Source: Cyanobacteria bacterium K_DeepCast_35m_m2_155 (lineage in GTDB: Bacteria > Cyanobacteriota > Cyanobacteriia > PCC-6307 > Cyanobiaceae). Taken from it: DNA of 35,762 bases. Below are positions 18,102-26,979 of this stretch, one piece after another; position 1 is the first letter of the stretch, and each line of letters opens with the position of its first letter. The notes below the pieces were generated by a model, which saw only the letters and a list, made by a program, of their open reading frames with translations, did not search any database and was not told the DNA's origin. A program made the translations under genes and the position numbers. Location: positions 1 through 35,762 of the forward strand of contig VGQS01000010.1 of assembly GCA_016882285.1 (NCBI GenBank), written 5' to 3'.

Positions 18102-18892
18102 CCCTGCGCGTTGCGGTTGACGAGGTTGACCGCGCGCATGGCGGCGGCGGCGGCTTCTTCAACATCGCCCTCGCGGCCGGCCAGGGTCAGACGGCCAAAG
18201 GCGCCCACCGCCTTGACATCAACGACGGTGATGTTGGAGGCCTTTTCGGCCTCATTGGCAGCGATCAGCACGTAACCGGCGGGCTCGGTTTCGAGGATGA
18301 ACATGCTCATGCCGGCCTGAATCATCGAACCGCGGCGGTTCTGGCGGTTGATCAGCACAGCGTGGTCAGGGGTGATCGCACGAATGATCTCGGTCCAGCT
18401 GACCTCGCAACGGCTGCGTTTTTCAATGCTGCTGCCGATCGCTTCGAGCACCACATCGCCCGAATGCAGCACATTGCTCTGGTCGCGGTGGTACAGGGCC
18501 AGCGAGCCAAAGGCCCGCTCGACGATCATCTGACCGAGGCGCACCGTGCTGGCCTTGAGAGCGATGTCGGTGACCCGGTGCACCGCCATGCCCGGTGAGA
18601 CCTCAAGCCAGAGACAGGCATCACCAGGAATCGGCAAAAACCCCTGGCTGACGGTGCCCATGTAGGCCGCCAACTGGGGCTGCAGGCTGTCGAGAAACAC
18701 GTAGGTGCGCAGCTCGATCGACTCGACATGGCTCGACTCGCGCGCCAGGCGTGAGGTCTCGCTATCGGTGGTGATCACGCAGCTGGCTGCCGACTGCCCC
18801 GGTTCGCGCTCAGCTGAACCCGCGCCCACGCCGACATCGGTGCCGGTGATTGCCACCGGCCCCGTGCGTCGCCTGGGGTTCGACTGTGCCAA
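18098..18892 (-). CDS. csoS1D: Tandem-BMC carboxysome shell protein CsoS1D
   Basis: [59 protein letters not shown] ... [37 protein letters not shown] adjacent to rdgB, as in other alpha-cyanobacteria. Confidence 0.94.
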   Translation of the reverse strand: MAQSNPRRRTGPVAITGTDVGVGAGSAEREPGQSAASCVITTDSETSRLARESSHVESIELRTYVFLDSLQPQLAAYMGTVSQGFLPIPGDACLWLEVSPGMAVHRVTDIALKASTVRLGQMIVERAFGSLALYHRDQSNVLHSGDVVLEAIGSSIEKRSRCEVSWTEIIRAITPDHAVLINRQNRRGSMIQAGMSMFILETEPAGYVLIAANEAEKASNITVVDVKAVGAFGRLTLAGREGDVEEAAAAAMRAVNLVNRNAQG

Positions 18893-19034
18893 AGGTTCTC
18901 AAGCGCTCCTGCAGCAGCCTGAGTGCAGAAGCGGCCTGACTCTACGCGTCAAAGCAGCGGCGATGGCACGGGCCAGAGGACTTGCGCAAGCGTCCGCAAC
19001 CGGTACCGTCCGCCCATCGCTGCAATTACCTCCA

Positions 19035-19475
19035 ATGGCCGTCAAACGCTCTGCCAGCAACGGATCTGCCAAGAGCGGCAAAGCCGCAGGCCAGGAGCCG
19101 GCTGTGGAGCAGGGTGAGGTGCGCCCCGAGCAGGCCCTGGCCCTGGTGGGCATGGGCCTGCTGCAAAAGATGGCTGCCAATGGAGAACTCCCCTGGAGCT
19201 GGAGCGAAGCCGAAGATGGCGGTGCCTGCGACCCCGGCGCGCTGCGCAATCGGCTCGAGCTGACCGATCTGGCCCTACGCACCGGTGCCCCCCTGAGCAC
19301 CGCCGAGGTCACTTATCTGATGGGCGCCCGTCCTGGTGCCGCCGTGGTCGAGCGCGGCGGGCTCAAGGCCCGCCGGGTCAGCCGCAACGTGTGGAAATTG
19401 AGCCAGAGCTCAGGCAGCAGCAGCGAGGGCTCTGCGTTCAGCAGCTTCAACGACGGCCGCCGCCGGTTTGGCTGA
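19035..19475 (+). CDS. Hypothetical protein, divergent from csoS1D
   Basis: ATG at 19035 (MAVKRSASNGSAKSGKAAGQEPAVEQGEVRPEQALALVGMGLLQKMAANGELPWSWSEAEDG...ELTDLALRTGAPLSTAEVTYLMGARPGAAVVERGGLKARRVSRNVWKL...); codon usage looks coding; family not named. Confidence 0.75.
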   Translation: MAVKRSASNGSAKSGKAAGQEPAVEQGEVRPEQALALVGMGLLQKMAANGELPWSWSEAEDGGACDPGALRNRLELTDLALRTGAPLSTAEVTYLMGARPGAAVVERGGLKARRVSRNVWKLSQSSGSSSEGSAFSSFNDGRRRFG

Positions 19476-19486
19476 TCGCCCCTGGA

Positions 19487-19990
19487 TCAGCGGCATCCCT
19501 GAACGGAGATGCGATAGCTGAAGCCGGTGGCTGCCTGGTTGGATCCAGAGCCCACTTTGATGTTGACCTGAGAGGTGGTCTTGGCTGGATAACCCGGCAC
19601 GGTGATGTGGCCTCCGGTTCCCGGCCTGGGGGTCACGGTCTGGTTGAAGACGCGAAGGTTTGAACCGTCGCTGAACTTGAGAAAGGCCTCGATCGGATAG
19701 CTGGCGCTTTCTGATGAATTGGCCGTGAAAAAGAGTTTGTAGCGCGCGTAGGGCGCTGTCACAAAAAAGTCAGTGTTCCAGTTGGAACGTCCAAATGGAT
19801 TTCCCGCCTGGATGCGCTTGCTCACAACAGGACTGGTGCCATCACCACCGACCGGCTGCAAAAAGGCGCAGGTCTCTGCGCTGGCAGGGTGAGCACTCAT
19901 CAGAACGGCACTGGCAGCAGCCACTGCACTGGCAGCAGCCACGGCAAAGCGGCAGCTGGCGGCGCGGCTGAACGGTCCCATGAGCATCAA
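19487..19990 (-). CDS. Putative secreted protein of unknown function
   Basis: Signal peptide-like N-terminus (RFAVAAASAVAAASAVLMSAHPASAETC), 167 aa, mature part Gly/Ser/Thr-rich with two Cys. Confidence 0.65.
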   Translation of the reverse strand: MMLMGPFSRAASCRFAVAAASAVAAASAVLMSAHPASAETCAFLQPVGGDGTSPVVSKRIQAGNPFGRSNWNTDFFVTAPYARYKLFFTANSSESASYPIEAFLKFSDGSNLRVFNQTVTPRPGTGGHITVPGYPAKTTSQVNIKVGSGSNQAATGFSYRISVQGCR

Positions 19991-20052
19991 TCCATCGGCA
20001 ACAACGTCTCCAGAACCTAGGCCGATCCATCGGCGTTGTCAGATGGTCTGGC

Positions 20053-21320
20053 TCAGGCCAACTGATCCAAAGCCCGGTTCAAGGCGTCATAACAACGCTG
20101 GAGCTGCTCATCACTGATGCACAGAGGCGGCAACAGGTAAACGGTGTTTCCCAGAGGACGCAGATAGACGCCCATCTCAAGGCAGAGCCGTTGCAGTTGC
20201 TTACCGACTGGGTTCAGGTAGCCGTCGTCTCCCGCCTTCACATCAAACGCGGCGATGGTGCCCAGACATCGAGGACGCACGACCCTTGGGTGCTGCGCAA
20301 GAACCTCCAGCAATGGACTGTGGCGCGGCTCAAACTGCTGATAGCGCTCTGGCTGGTTCTGCAGCAGATCAAGGCTTGCCAGGGCAGCTGCGCAACCCAG
20401 CGGATTGGCGGTAAAGCTGTGGCCATGAAAAAAGGTCAGCTCAGCCTTGTTGCCGATGAAGCCCTGGTAGAGACGTTCACTGGCCATCGTCACACCCATC
20501 GGCAGGAAGCCACCGGTGAGACCTTTGGAGAGTGCCATCAGATCGGGCTGAACCCCGGCCTTCTGACAGGCAAAGAGGGCGCCGGTGCGGCCAAAGCCTG
20601 TCATCACCTCATCGGCGATGAGCAGGGCGCCACTGGCTTGCACGCGCTCGGCGACGGCACGCACATACGCTGGCCGCACCAACCGCATCCCCGATGCACC
20701 CTGCAGCAGGGGCTCGAGGATCACTGCCGCTGTGGGCGTTCTCAACGCCTGCTCAAGCTGGGACAGAGCCTGCTGCTCGCGTGCCTCGACGGTCGCATCT
20801 CCCCACGAGGTGTGGGGCCATGCGATGCGGCAGACCTCAAACAACAGAGGCTCATAGGGGGCCGTGAATAGCGAGCGCTCGCCCACCGCCATGGCTCCAA
20901 ACGTGTCGCCGTGATACGCGCCATCAAAGGCAATCAACTGCTGGCGTGATTGGCCCTGGTTGGTCCACCACTGCCAGGCGATCTTGAGCGCCACTTCGAT
21001 GGCCGTTGAGCCGTTATCAGAAAAGAACAACCGCTGCAAACCCGTCAACGCGCTCAGGCGGGTGGCGAGCTGCTCGGCAGGCTGGTGGCTGAAATTCGCA
21101 AAAATGACCTGCTCGAGCTGCTGGGCCTGACGCGCAATCGACGCGGCGATCGACGGTTCGGCATGGCCATGCAGGGTCACCCACCAGCTGCTGATCGCAT
21201 CGATCAGCCGGCGACCATCGGCCAGCTCCAGTTCACAGCCGCGGGCCCTGCGCACCTGCAGGGGCACGGGGCTGGTCGCCACCTGGGTGGTGGGATGCCA
21301 GAGATGGGGGTGCCAGCTCA
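20053..21320 (-). CDS. bioA: Adenosylmethionine-8-amino-7-oxononanoate aminotransferase
   Basis: MSWHPHLWHPTTQVATSPVPLQVRRARGCELELADGRRLIDAISSWWVTLHGHAEPSIAASIARQ; PLP site LMALSKGLTGGFLPMGVTM; start at 21320. Confidence 0.95.
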
Positions 21321-21423
21321 TCGTCAAGCGATCAGGCCATAACCAGCTAGGAGCACTTTGGCCCCTGGTATGGAGAGGCTGCAGCAACCCGATCCAAGCC
21401 GCCGGCACAGCAGCAAAAGCGGC

Positions 21424-21452
21424 ACAAAAAAAGCCCCGGGTTGTCTCGGGGC
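21424..21452 (-). terminator. Rho-independent terminator downstream of bicA
   Basis: Minus strand: AGCCCCG-AGACAACC-CGGGGCT-TTTTTT; 7-bp GC-rich stem followed by T run, about 20 nt after the SulP stop. Confidence 0.9.
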
Positions 21453-21472
21453 TCTGGGTTGACGCTGTTGGT

Positions 21473-23161
21473 TCAGGCCAGCGCTGAGACGGCCTGCTGC
21501 AGGGCATCACGGCGGCTGAGGTTGGTGCGCTCGGCAGGGACCTTTTGGTAGAGACCCAGCTTCTCCAGTCGGCGCTGGGTGGTTCCAGTGGCACCCACCA
21601 CAAACACCTGGCGGCCCTTTTCGATGGCCTCCTCGACGGCGTTCTCAACGGCAAGAGCCGCCGTGACGCCAAGGTGGGAGACCTCGCTCAGGTCAAACAC
21701 CACAGCCTTGCAGTCACCGATGGCGTTGTGCTCACGGCCGATGGCCTTGGCCACGCCAAAGATCATGGCGCCGTTGAGCTGGAACAACAGCACCTGCCCG
21801 CGACCCTGATCAAGGAGGCTGCGCTCGTCATCACTGATGTCGAGGTCGCCGTCGCCGGTGCTGATCGACTTGACCGATTTGCTCTGCAGCGCGCTCATCT
21901 TGTCGATGGTGAGGATGTTGGCGATGAACACGCCAATGCCCACCGCAGCAATCAGGTCGACCAGCACGGTCAGGGCGATCACCAGGTACATGATCAGCGC
22001 GCCACTGATCGAGATGCGGTGCGCACGCTTCAAAAAGCCCCAGTCGACGATGTCGACACCGACCTTGAGAGCGATACCGGCCAGCACTGCCTGGGGAATC
22101 TGAGCCGCGACACCACTGAAGGCAAGGATCACCACCATCAGGATCACGGCGCGGCTGATGCCAGACAGGGCACTGCGGCCGCCCGCCTGAATGTTGACCA
22201 CAGTTCCCATGGTGGCGCCGGCACCGGCGATGCCTCCGAACAGGCCAGAAGCCAGGTTGCCCAGGCCCTGACCGATCAACTCCTTGTTGGAGTTGTGCTC
22301 GGTGCGGGTGATGCTGTCAGCAATCACGGCCGTCAGCAGGGCGTCGATGCAGCCGAGCATGCCCAGCACAGCGGCATCGACAAACATGAGCCGCAGTTCA
22401 CCAACCTCGAAGTAGGGCAGCTGCAACTTGGGGAAACCGGAAGCGATTTCACCGATGCGGCGGATCTCTTCACCACCGCCGCCGTTGAGCACGGTCAATG
22501 ACAGCACGGTGCCGATCACCAGGGCGATCAGCTGAGGCGGGGCAATCTTCTTGACCCCGGCAGGCGTGAGCCACAGGATCGCCAGGGTGATCAGCGCCAG
22601 GATGACCTCAGGCAGGCGGGCGCTGCTGATCAGCTGGGGCAGGGCCGACAGGGTGCCCATCACCCCGCCCTTGGGAATGGCCTGGCCCAGGAAGGGACCG
22701 ATCTGCAGGATCACCAGGATCAAGCCGATGCCGCTCATGAAGCCCGAGATGACCGTGTAGGGCATCTGGGTGATGTAGCGGCCGAGCTTCAGCAGACCAA
22801 AAATGATCTGAAAAACACCGGCCAACATGACCACGGTGAAGGCCATGGCCAGGCCGTGTTCGGGGTGGCGGGCGGTGAGGCTGGCGATGACGGCGGTCAT
22901 CACCACGGTCATCGGGCCCGTGGGCTCCGAAATGAGCGTGGGCGTGCCGCCAAAGAGTGCTGCAAACAGGCCAACCAGCACAGCGCCCCAGAGGCCAGCG
23001 GCAGCGCCGGCGCCACTGGCAACCCCGAAGGCCAAAGCCAACGGCAGGGCGACGATGGCCGCGGTGACACCGCCAAAGAGATCACCTTTGATGTTGTTGG
23101 TGCTGATGTGGTTCAGCACCCGAAAAGCCGGGCGCCCAGGGAGTGCCGACGTGGTGGTCAT
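21473..23161 (-). CDS. bicA: BicA-type SulP family sodium-dependent bicarbonate transporter with STAS domain
   Basis: GDLFGGVTAAIVALPLALAFGVASGAGAAAGLWGAVLVGLFAALFGGTPTLISEPTGPMTVVMTAVIASL closely resembles recalled BicA sequence; C-terminal STAS domain (VLLFQLNGAMIFGVAKAI...VVFDLSEVSHLGVTAALAV). Confidence 0.9.
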   Translation of the reverse strand: MTTTSALPGRPAFRVLNHISTNNIKGDLFGGVTAAIVALPLALAFGVASGAGAAAGLWGAVLVGLFAALFGGTPTLISEPTGPMTVVMTAVIASLTARHPEHGLAMAFTVVMLAGVFQIIFGLLKLGRYITQMPYTVISGFMSGIGLILVILQIGPFLGQAIPKGGVMGTLSALPQLISSARLPEVILALITLAILWLTPAGVKKIAPPQLIALVIGTVLSLTVLNGGGGEEIRRIGEIASGFPKLQLPYFEVGELRLMFVDAAVLGMLGCIDALLTAVIADSITRTEHNSNKELIGQGLGNLASGLFGGIAGAGATMGTVVNIQAGGRSALSGISRAVILMVVILAFSGVAAQIPQAVLAGIALKVGVDIVDWGFLKRAHRISISGALIMYLVIALTVLVDLIAAVGIGVFIANILTIDKMSALQSKSVKSISTGDGDLDISDDERSLLDQGRGQVLLFQLNGAMIFGVAKAIGREHNAIGDCKAVVFDLSEVSHLGVTAALAVENAVEEAIEKGRQVFVVGATGTTQRRLEKLGLYQKVPAERTNLSRRDALQQAVSALA

Positions 23162-23305
23162 GGGCTACAGGAGTGTGTAGTCGCGGAACCTTAGGGAGTG
23201 TCCGCAGACATTGGGTCGCCCCTGCCAGTGTGCGCAGCGGATCAACAGCTCCAACAGCCGAATCGGAGCCATCAGAAAGCAGACCAAGGAAACGCGGAAG
23301 CTGAC

Positions 23306-24280
23306 TCAGGCCTCGTGGATGTAGTCGAGCACCCTGTGCGAGAGACCTCGCACCGCGGCCAGGGCACGGCGCTCAATGCCACGCGCCGTGTCGCGGGTGA
23401 CACCCATGTGACGAGCCACGGCACTGAGGTTCTGAGGCTCGCAGCCGCCCATGCCGTAGCGCAAACGCAGCAGTTCGGCCTCCTGGGGCAGCAAGTCTTG
23501 CAACAGCCGCTCAAAGTCATGGCTGAGCAGCTGCCCCATCAGGCGCTCTTCCGGCAGGCTTGACGGGCAATGAATGCGATCGATCAGGCTGCCGTCGGTC
23601 TCGTGCGACAGGCCTGCATCGAGACTGACGGGCTGCTGGGCACGGAACAGCACTTCCTGGATGTCAAGGGGCTTGAGACCGCTCTCGGCGGCCAGTTCAT
23701 CGATGGAAGGCGTACGGCCCAGGTGCTGGGTGAGGTTCTGCTGGACGCGGCGCAGCTTGCTGAGCACCTCACCCACATGCACCGGCAGGCGAATGGTGCG
23801 GCTCTTGTCGGCGATGGCGCGGCCAATGCCCTCGCGGATCCACCAGTAGGCATAGGTCGAAAACTTGTAGCCCCGGGTGGGATCAAAGCGCTCGACGGCT
23901 TTGATCAGACCGATGTTGCCTTCCTGGATCAGATCCTCGAGCTCCAGCTGAGCATTGACGTACTTGCGCGCAACGGTCACGACCAGGCGCAGGTTGGCTG
24001 TGACCATACGGGACTTGGCCCGTTCGCCGCGGCGTCGACTACGCAGCAGCTCGAGCGGCGACAGGCCGGCCTCTGCCGCCCAGGTCTCCAGGCTTGGCGG
24101 CACCCCACCAGAGCGCATGGTGAGTTCTTCGGAGATCTCATCAAGCCTGCGGCGGCTCTGCACCGAGCGAGCGAGGGTGATCTCCTCCTCGTAGGTCAAC
24201 AGGGGAATGCGGGCGAGGTTGCGCAGGTGTGTGCCGAGGGCGTCGCAGCTGCTGCGTGAGAGCTTCTGTGGCGCAGACAT
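23306..24280 (-). CDS. RNA polymerase sigma factor, sigma-70 family (group 2-like)
   Basis: Region 2: NLRLVVTVARKYVNAQLELEDLIQEGNIGLIKAVERFDPTRGYKFSTYAYWWIREGIGRAIADKSRTIRLPVHV; region 4 HTH near C-terminus. Confidence 0.96.
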   Translation of the reverse strand: MSAPQKLSRSSCDALGTHLRNLARIPLLTYEEEITLARSVQSRRRLDEISEELTMRSGGVPPSLETWAAEAGLSPLELLRSRRRGERAKSRMVTANLRLVVTVARKYVNAQLELEDLIQEGNIGLIKAVERFDPTRGYKFSTYAYWWIREGIGRAIADKSRTIRLPVHVGEVLSKLRRVQQNLTQHLGRTPSIDELAAESGLKPLDIQEVLFRAQQPVSLDAGLSHETDGSLIDRIHCPSSLPEERLMGQLLSHDFERLLQDLLPQEAELLRLRYGMGGCEPQNLSAVARHMGVTRDTARGIERRALAAVRGLSHRVLDYIHEA

Positions 24281-24385
24281 GGGTGGCGGGGCAAACCCGT
24301 CAGAGGTCGCGGAACCCTAAGGAGTGACGAAAGGGTTTGGGCGCGTTTCGCCCCAACATTCAACGAGAAGAGCAAATCACCCTGA

Positions 24386-24435
24386 TCAGAACCACTTATC
24401 AAATCCCAGAAGAGTCGCTCTGCCAGTGGTTCTGA
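24386..24435. other. Structured intergenic inverted repeat (11-bp arms)
   Basis: TCAGAACCACT (24386-24396) and AGTGGTTCTGA (24425-24435) are perfectly complementary; a small inner AGAG-TCG-CTCT hairpin lies in the loop. Confidence 0.7.
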
Positions 24436-24560
24436 CGAAGCCAACTGAAGTGATCCAGTCGCTCAATCCCAATGATTCACCCAGCACATTGAGGCCGCAG
24501 CAGGTGATTACACGACACATGATTAGCCTGCCCTCTTGATGTCAAGCCCCTGTGCAACAT

Positions 24561-24598
24561 GCCGCTGCCTGGCCTTTCGGTTGAGGCCAGCCAGCGGC
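24561..24598. other. Strong intergenic hairpin (15-bp stem, one mismatch, 8-nt loop)
   Basis: GCCGCTGCCTGGCCT-TTCGGTTG-AGGCCAGCCAGCGGC; no T run follows on either strand. Confidence 0.75.
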
Positions 24599-24679
24599 TG
24601 CGCATCAGTGCTGTAGCAGCGCAATCCCCAAAACACCTGCTGCAGCGCCTATGAGTAGGGCGCCGTTCTGAGCGCAGCC

Positions 24680-26035
24680 ATGCTCGCCCTGCCTCCACAA
24701 CTGCTGGAGATCAGCCCTCACCAGCTTGAAGTTGCCGAAACCCTGCTGCAGGTGGGCCGCTTTTTGGTGATCTTCATTGCTGCCCGTGCCATCGCCGAAG
24801 TGATGGTGCGCCTGCAGCTGCCGACCATCCTGGGTGAACTGGTCGCCGGCGTGTTGATCGGGGTCTCTGGCCTGCACCTCATTGTCCCGCCCGAAACCCA
24901 GGCCCAGCTCAGTGCTGCCGCAGCCGGGCTTGTTGGTGCGCTGGCCGAGATCACGCCCGATGCGGTGCGCGAGATCAATGTGGAAACCTTCCCCAGCCTG
25001 CAGACGGTGTCGCAGCTGGGGCTGTTTGCCTTGCTGTTTCTCACCGGCCTTGAAAGCGAGCTCGACGAGCTGGTGGCTGTGGGCGTGCAGGCCAGCACGG
25101 TCGCTGTGACAGGTGTGTTGCTGCCCTTTGCCCTGGGAACCGCAGGCCTCTATTACATGTTCGATGTGCCGTTGATCCCGGCGGTGTTTGCCGGGGCTGC
25201 CATGACCGCCACCAGCATCGGCATCACCGCCAGCGTGTTCGGTGAGCTGCGCTGGCTCAAGCGCCGCGAAGGCCAGATCGTCATCGGCGCCGCCGTGCTC
25301 GATGACATCTTGGGCATCGTGATCCTGGCGGTGGTGGTGGCCGTGGTGGGGGGCGGCGCCTTCAGCATCGGCCCGGTGCTCAAGCTGTGCCTGGCGGCTG
25401 TGGCCTTTGTGGGGGTGGCCTTGTTTTTGAGCCGCAAGGCAGCACCGGCCTTTGATTGGGTGGTGGACCGGCTCAAAGCCCCCGGCGATGTGGCCGTGGC
25501 CAGCTTTGTGGTGCTGACCCTCTGCTGTTTTGCCGCCCAGGCGATCGGCCTGGAGGCCGCGCTGGGTGCCTTTGCCGCCGGCCTGATCTTGAGTGCCTCC
25601 AAGCACACCCACGACATCGACGCTGCCGTCAAGCCACTGGTGGCGCTGTTCGCCACCGTGTTCTTTGTGCTGATCGGCACCAGCATGGATCTCTCGGTGC
25701 TCAATCCGTTTGATCCGGCCAACCGTGAAGGTCTGATCGTGGCGGCCTTCCTGCTGGTGGTCGCCATCGCCGGCAAGGTGGCCACTGGCTGGAGCTACCT
25801 GAGCAAAGAGCCCACCAACCGGCTGGTGGTGGGGCTGGGCATGATGCCCCGCGGCGAAGTCGGCCTGATCTTTTTGGGGTTGGGCAGCCAGGCCGGCATC
25901 CTGACGCCAGCGCTGGAAGCAGCCATTTTGCTGATGGTGATCGGCACCACGTTTCTGGCGCCAATCCTGCTGCGCCTGGTGATCCCAAGCGAACCAGGTG
26001 AGAGTGAACTGAAGGCGCTGGAGCAGTCGAGCTGA
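24680..26035 (+). CDS. CPA2-family cation:proton antiporter (Na+/H+ or K+/H+)
   Basis: LPTILGELVAGVLIGVSGLHLI, LFLTGLESELDEL, FAGAAMTATSIGITASVFGELRWLKRREGQIVIGAAVLDDILGIVILAVV. Confidence 0.93.
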   Translation: MLALPPQLLEISPHQLEVAETLLQVGRFLVIFIAARAIAEVMVRLQLPTILGELVAGVLIGVSGLHLIVPPETQAQLSAAAAGLVGALAEITPDAVREINVETFPSLQTVSQLGLFALLFLTGLESELDELVAVGVQASTVAVTGVLLPFALGTAGLYYMFDVPLIPAVFAGAAMTATSIGITASVFGELRWLKRREGQIVIGAAVLDDILGIVILAVVVAVVGGGAFSIGPVLKLCLAAVAFVGVALFLSRKAAPAFDWVVDRLKAPGDVAVASFVVLTLCCFAAQAIGLEAALGAFAAGLILSASKHTHDIDAAVKPLVALFATVFFVLIGTSMDLSVLNPFDPANREGLIVAAFLLVVAIAGKVATGWSYLSKEPTNRLVVGLGMMPRGEVGLIFLGLGSQAGILTPALEAAILLMVIGTTFLAPILLRLVIPSEPGESELKALEQSS

Positions 26036-26036
26036 G

Positions 26037-26735
26037 TCAGAGCGCGGCCTGCGTCATCTGATGCAGGCCCTCGATGCCTTGCCAGCCCAGATAGAGGCCC
26101 AGCAGCAAAGCAAACACACCCACCAGCCATTCGGCCCGGTGCACCAGCCAGTCGTTGATGCGCGTGAGCGGTTCACGCAGGCTGCCGCGGCTGATCAGCC
26201 AGGCCAGCGGCGGCAAAAGCAGCAGCGAGGTGGTCACCGCCACAAACACCGCTCCCACTTCCAGATCACCGCGCAGCGAGGTGTGGTTGGTGAGCAGCAT
26301 GCCGCCTTCTTTCACGTAAAAGACGAGGTTCTCGGGGCTCACCAGGGCGCAGCCGGCGCCAAGCCCCATCAACGGCAACCAGTCGAGCTCGGGCAGCTGG
26401 CCCATCAGCTGCATGGCCCAGTTTTCTTCGCCCAGGGCCACCGCCGGGGTCAGTTGAAACAGCCCCAGGGCCATCAGCGCGCCGGCGCCGATCAGGTCCA
26501 TCAGCACCTGGCCGCGGCTGCCCAGATGCATGGCCCAGCTGAAGCGGCTACCAACCAGCACAACGGCCGCCAGGGCACCTCCATTGGCGAGCATCCAGCC
26601 GCCCAGGTAAGTGGCGCAGCGCAGCAGCGGATTGCGGCCCAGCAAGAGCAACGCCACCAGGGCAATGTTGATCGGGCTGAAGGCGATCCCCAGACCCAAA
26701 GCGATGGTCTGGGTGAGCCAGTGAAAGGGAAGCAT
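26037..26735 (-). CDS. GAP/LysE-like family integral membrane protein
   Basis: TIALGLGIAFSPINIALVALLLLGRNPLLRCATYLGGWMLANGG ... LISPEN-like LVSPENLVFYVKEGG; multiple TM segments typical of the GAP (SfLAP) family. Confidence 0.75.
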   Translation of the reverse strand: MLPFHWLTQTIALGLGIAFSPINIALVALLLLGRNPLLRCATYLGGWMLANGGALAAVVLVGSRFSWAMHLGSRGQVLMDLIGAGALMALGLFQLTPAVALGEENWAMQLMGQLPELDWLPLMGLGAGCALVSPENLVFYVKEGGMLLTNHTSLRGDLEVGAVFVAVTTSLLLLPPLAWLISRGSLREPLTRINDWLVHRAEWLVGVFALLLGLYLGWQGIEGLHQMTQAAL

Positions 26736-26835
26736 GGGGGCGATTGTGCCGCGCCAACGCTGCCAACGGTGACAACGAACACAGTCAGGTCCCCGCCGGC
26801 TCTGTTGGTGTGGGTGGGTTGGTCAGGCAGCAGCC

Positions 26836-26919
26836 ATGGACGAGCGCATGATCGGGCTCTGGGAGGTGCTGTTGGTGGCGATTGTGATGGCCCTCATGGC
26901 TGGGGTCATCACAACCTGA
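26836..26919 (+). CDS. Candidate 27-aa hydrophobic small membrane peptide
   Basis: ATG...TGA: MDERMIGLWEVLLVAIVMALMAGVITT; a single TM-like helix in the gap between the GAP gene and pacL. No independent support. Confidence 0.25.
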   Translation: MDERMIGLWEVLLVAIVMALMAGVITT

Positions 26920-26979
26920 GCGCAACCGTGAGCAAGCCCACAGGCGCTGGCTAGCTTCGAATCGGACGCCCAAAGCCCC

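Noticed and set aside
20021-20034. GCCGATCCATCGGC dyad just after bioA as terminator
   Set aside because: Two-nt loop and no T run; a nearby ATCCATCGGC copy exists, but evidence is too weak.
24605-25612. 335-aa minus-strand ORF antisense to the CPA2 antiporter
   Set aside because: His/Gln/Gly-rich composition without recognisable domain; shadow ORF of a conserved gene.
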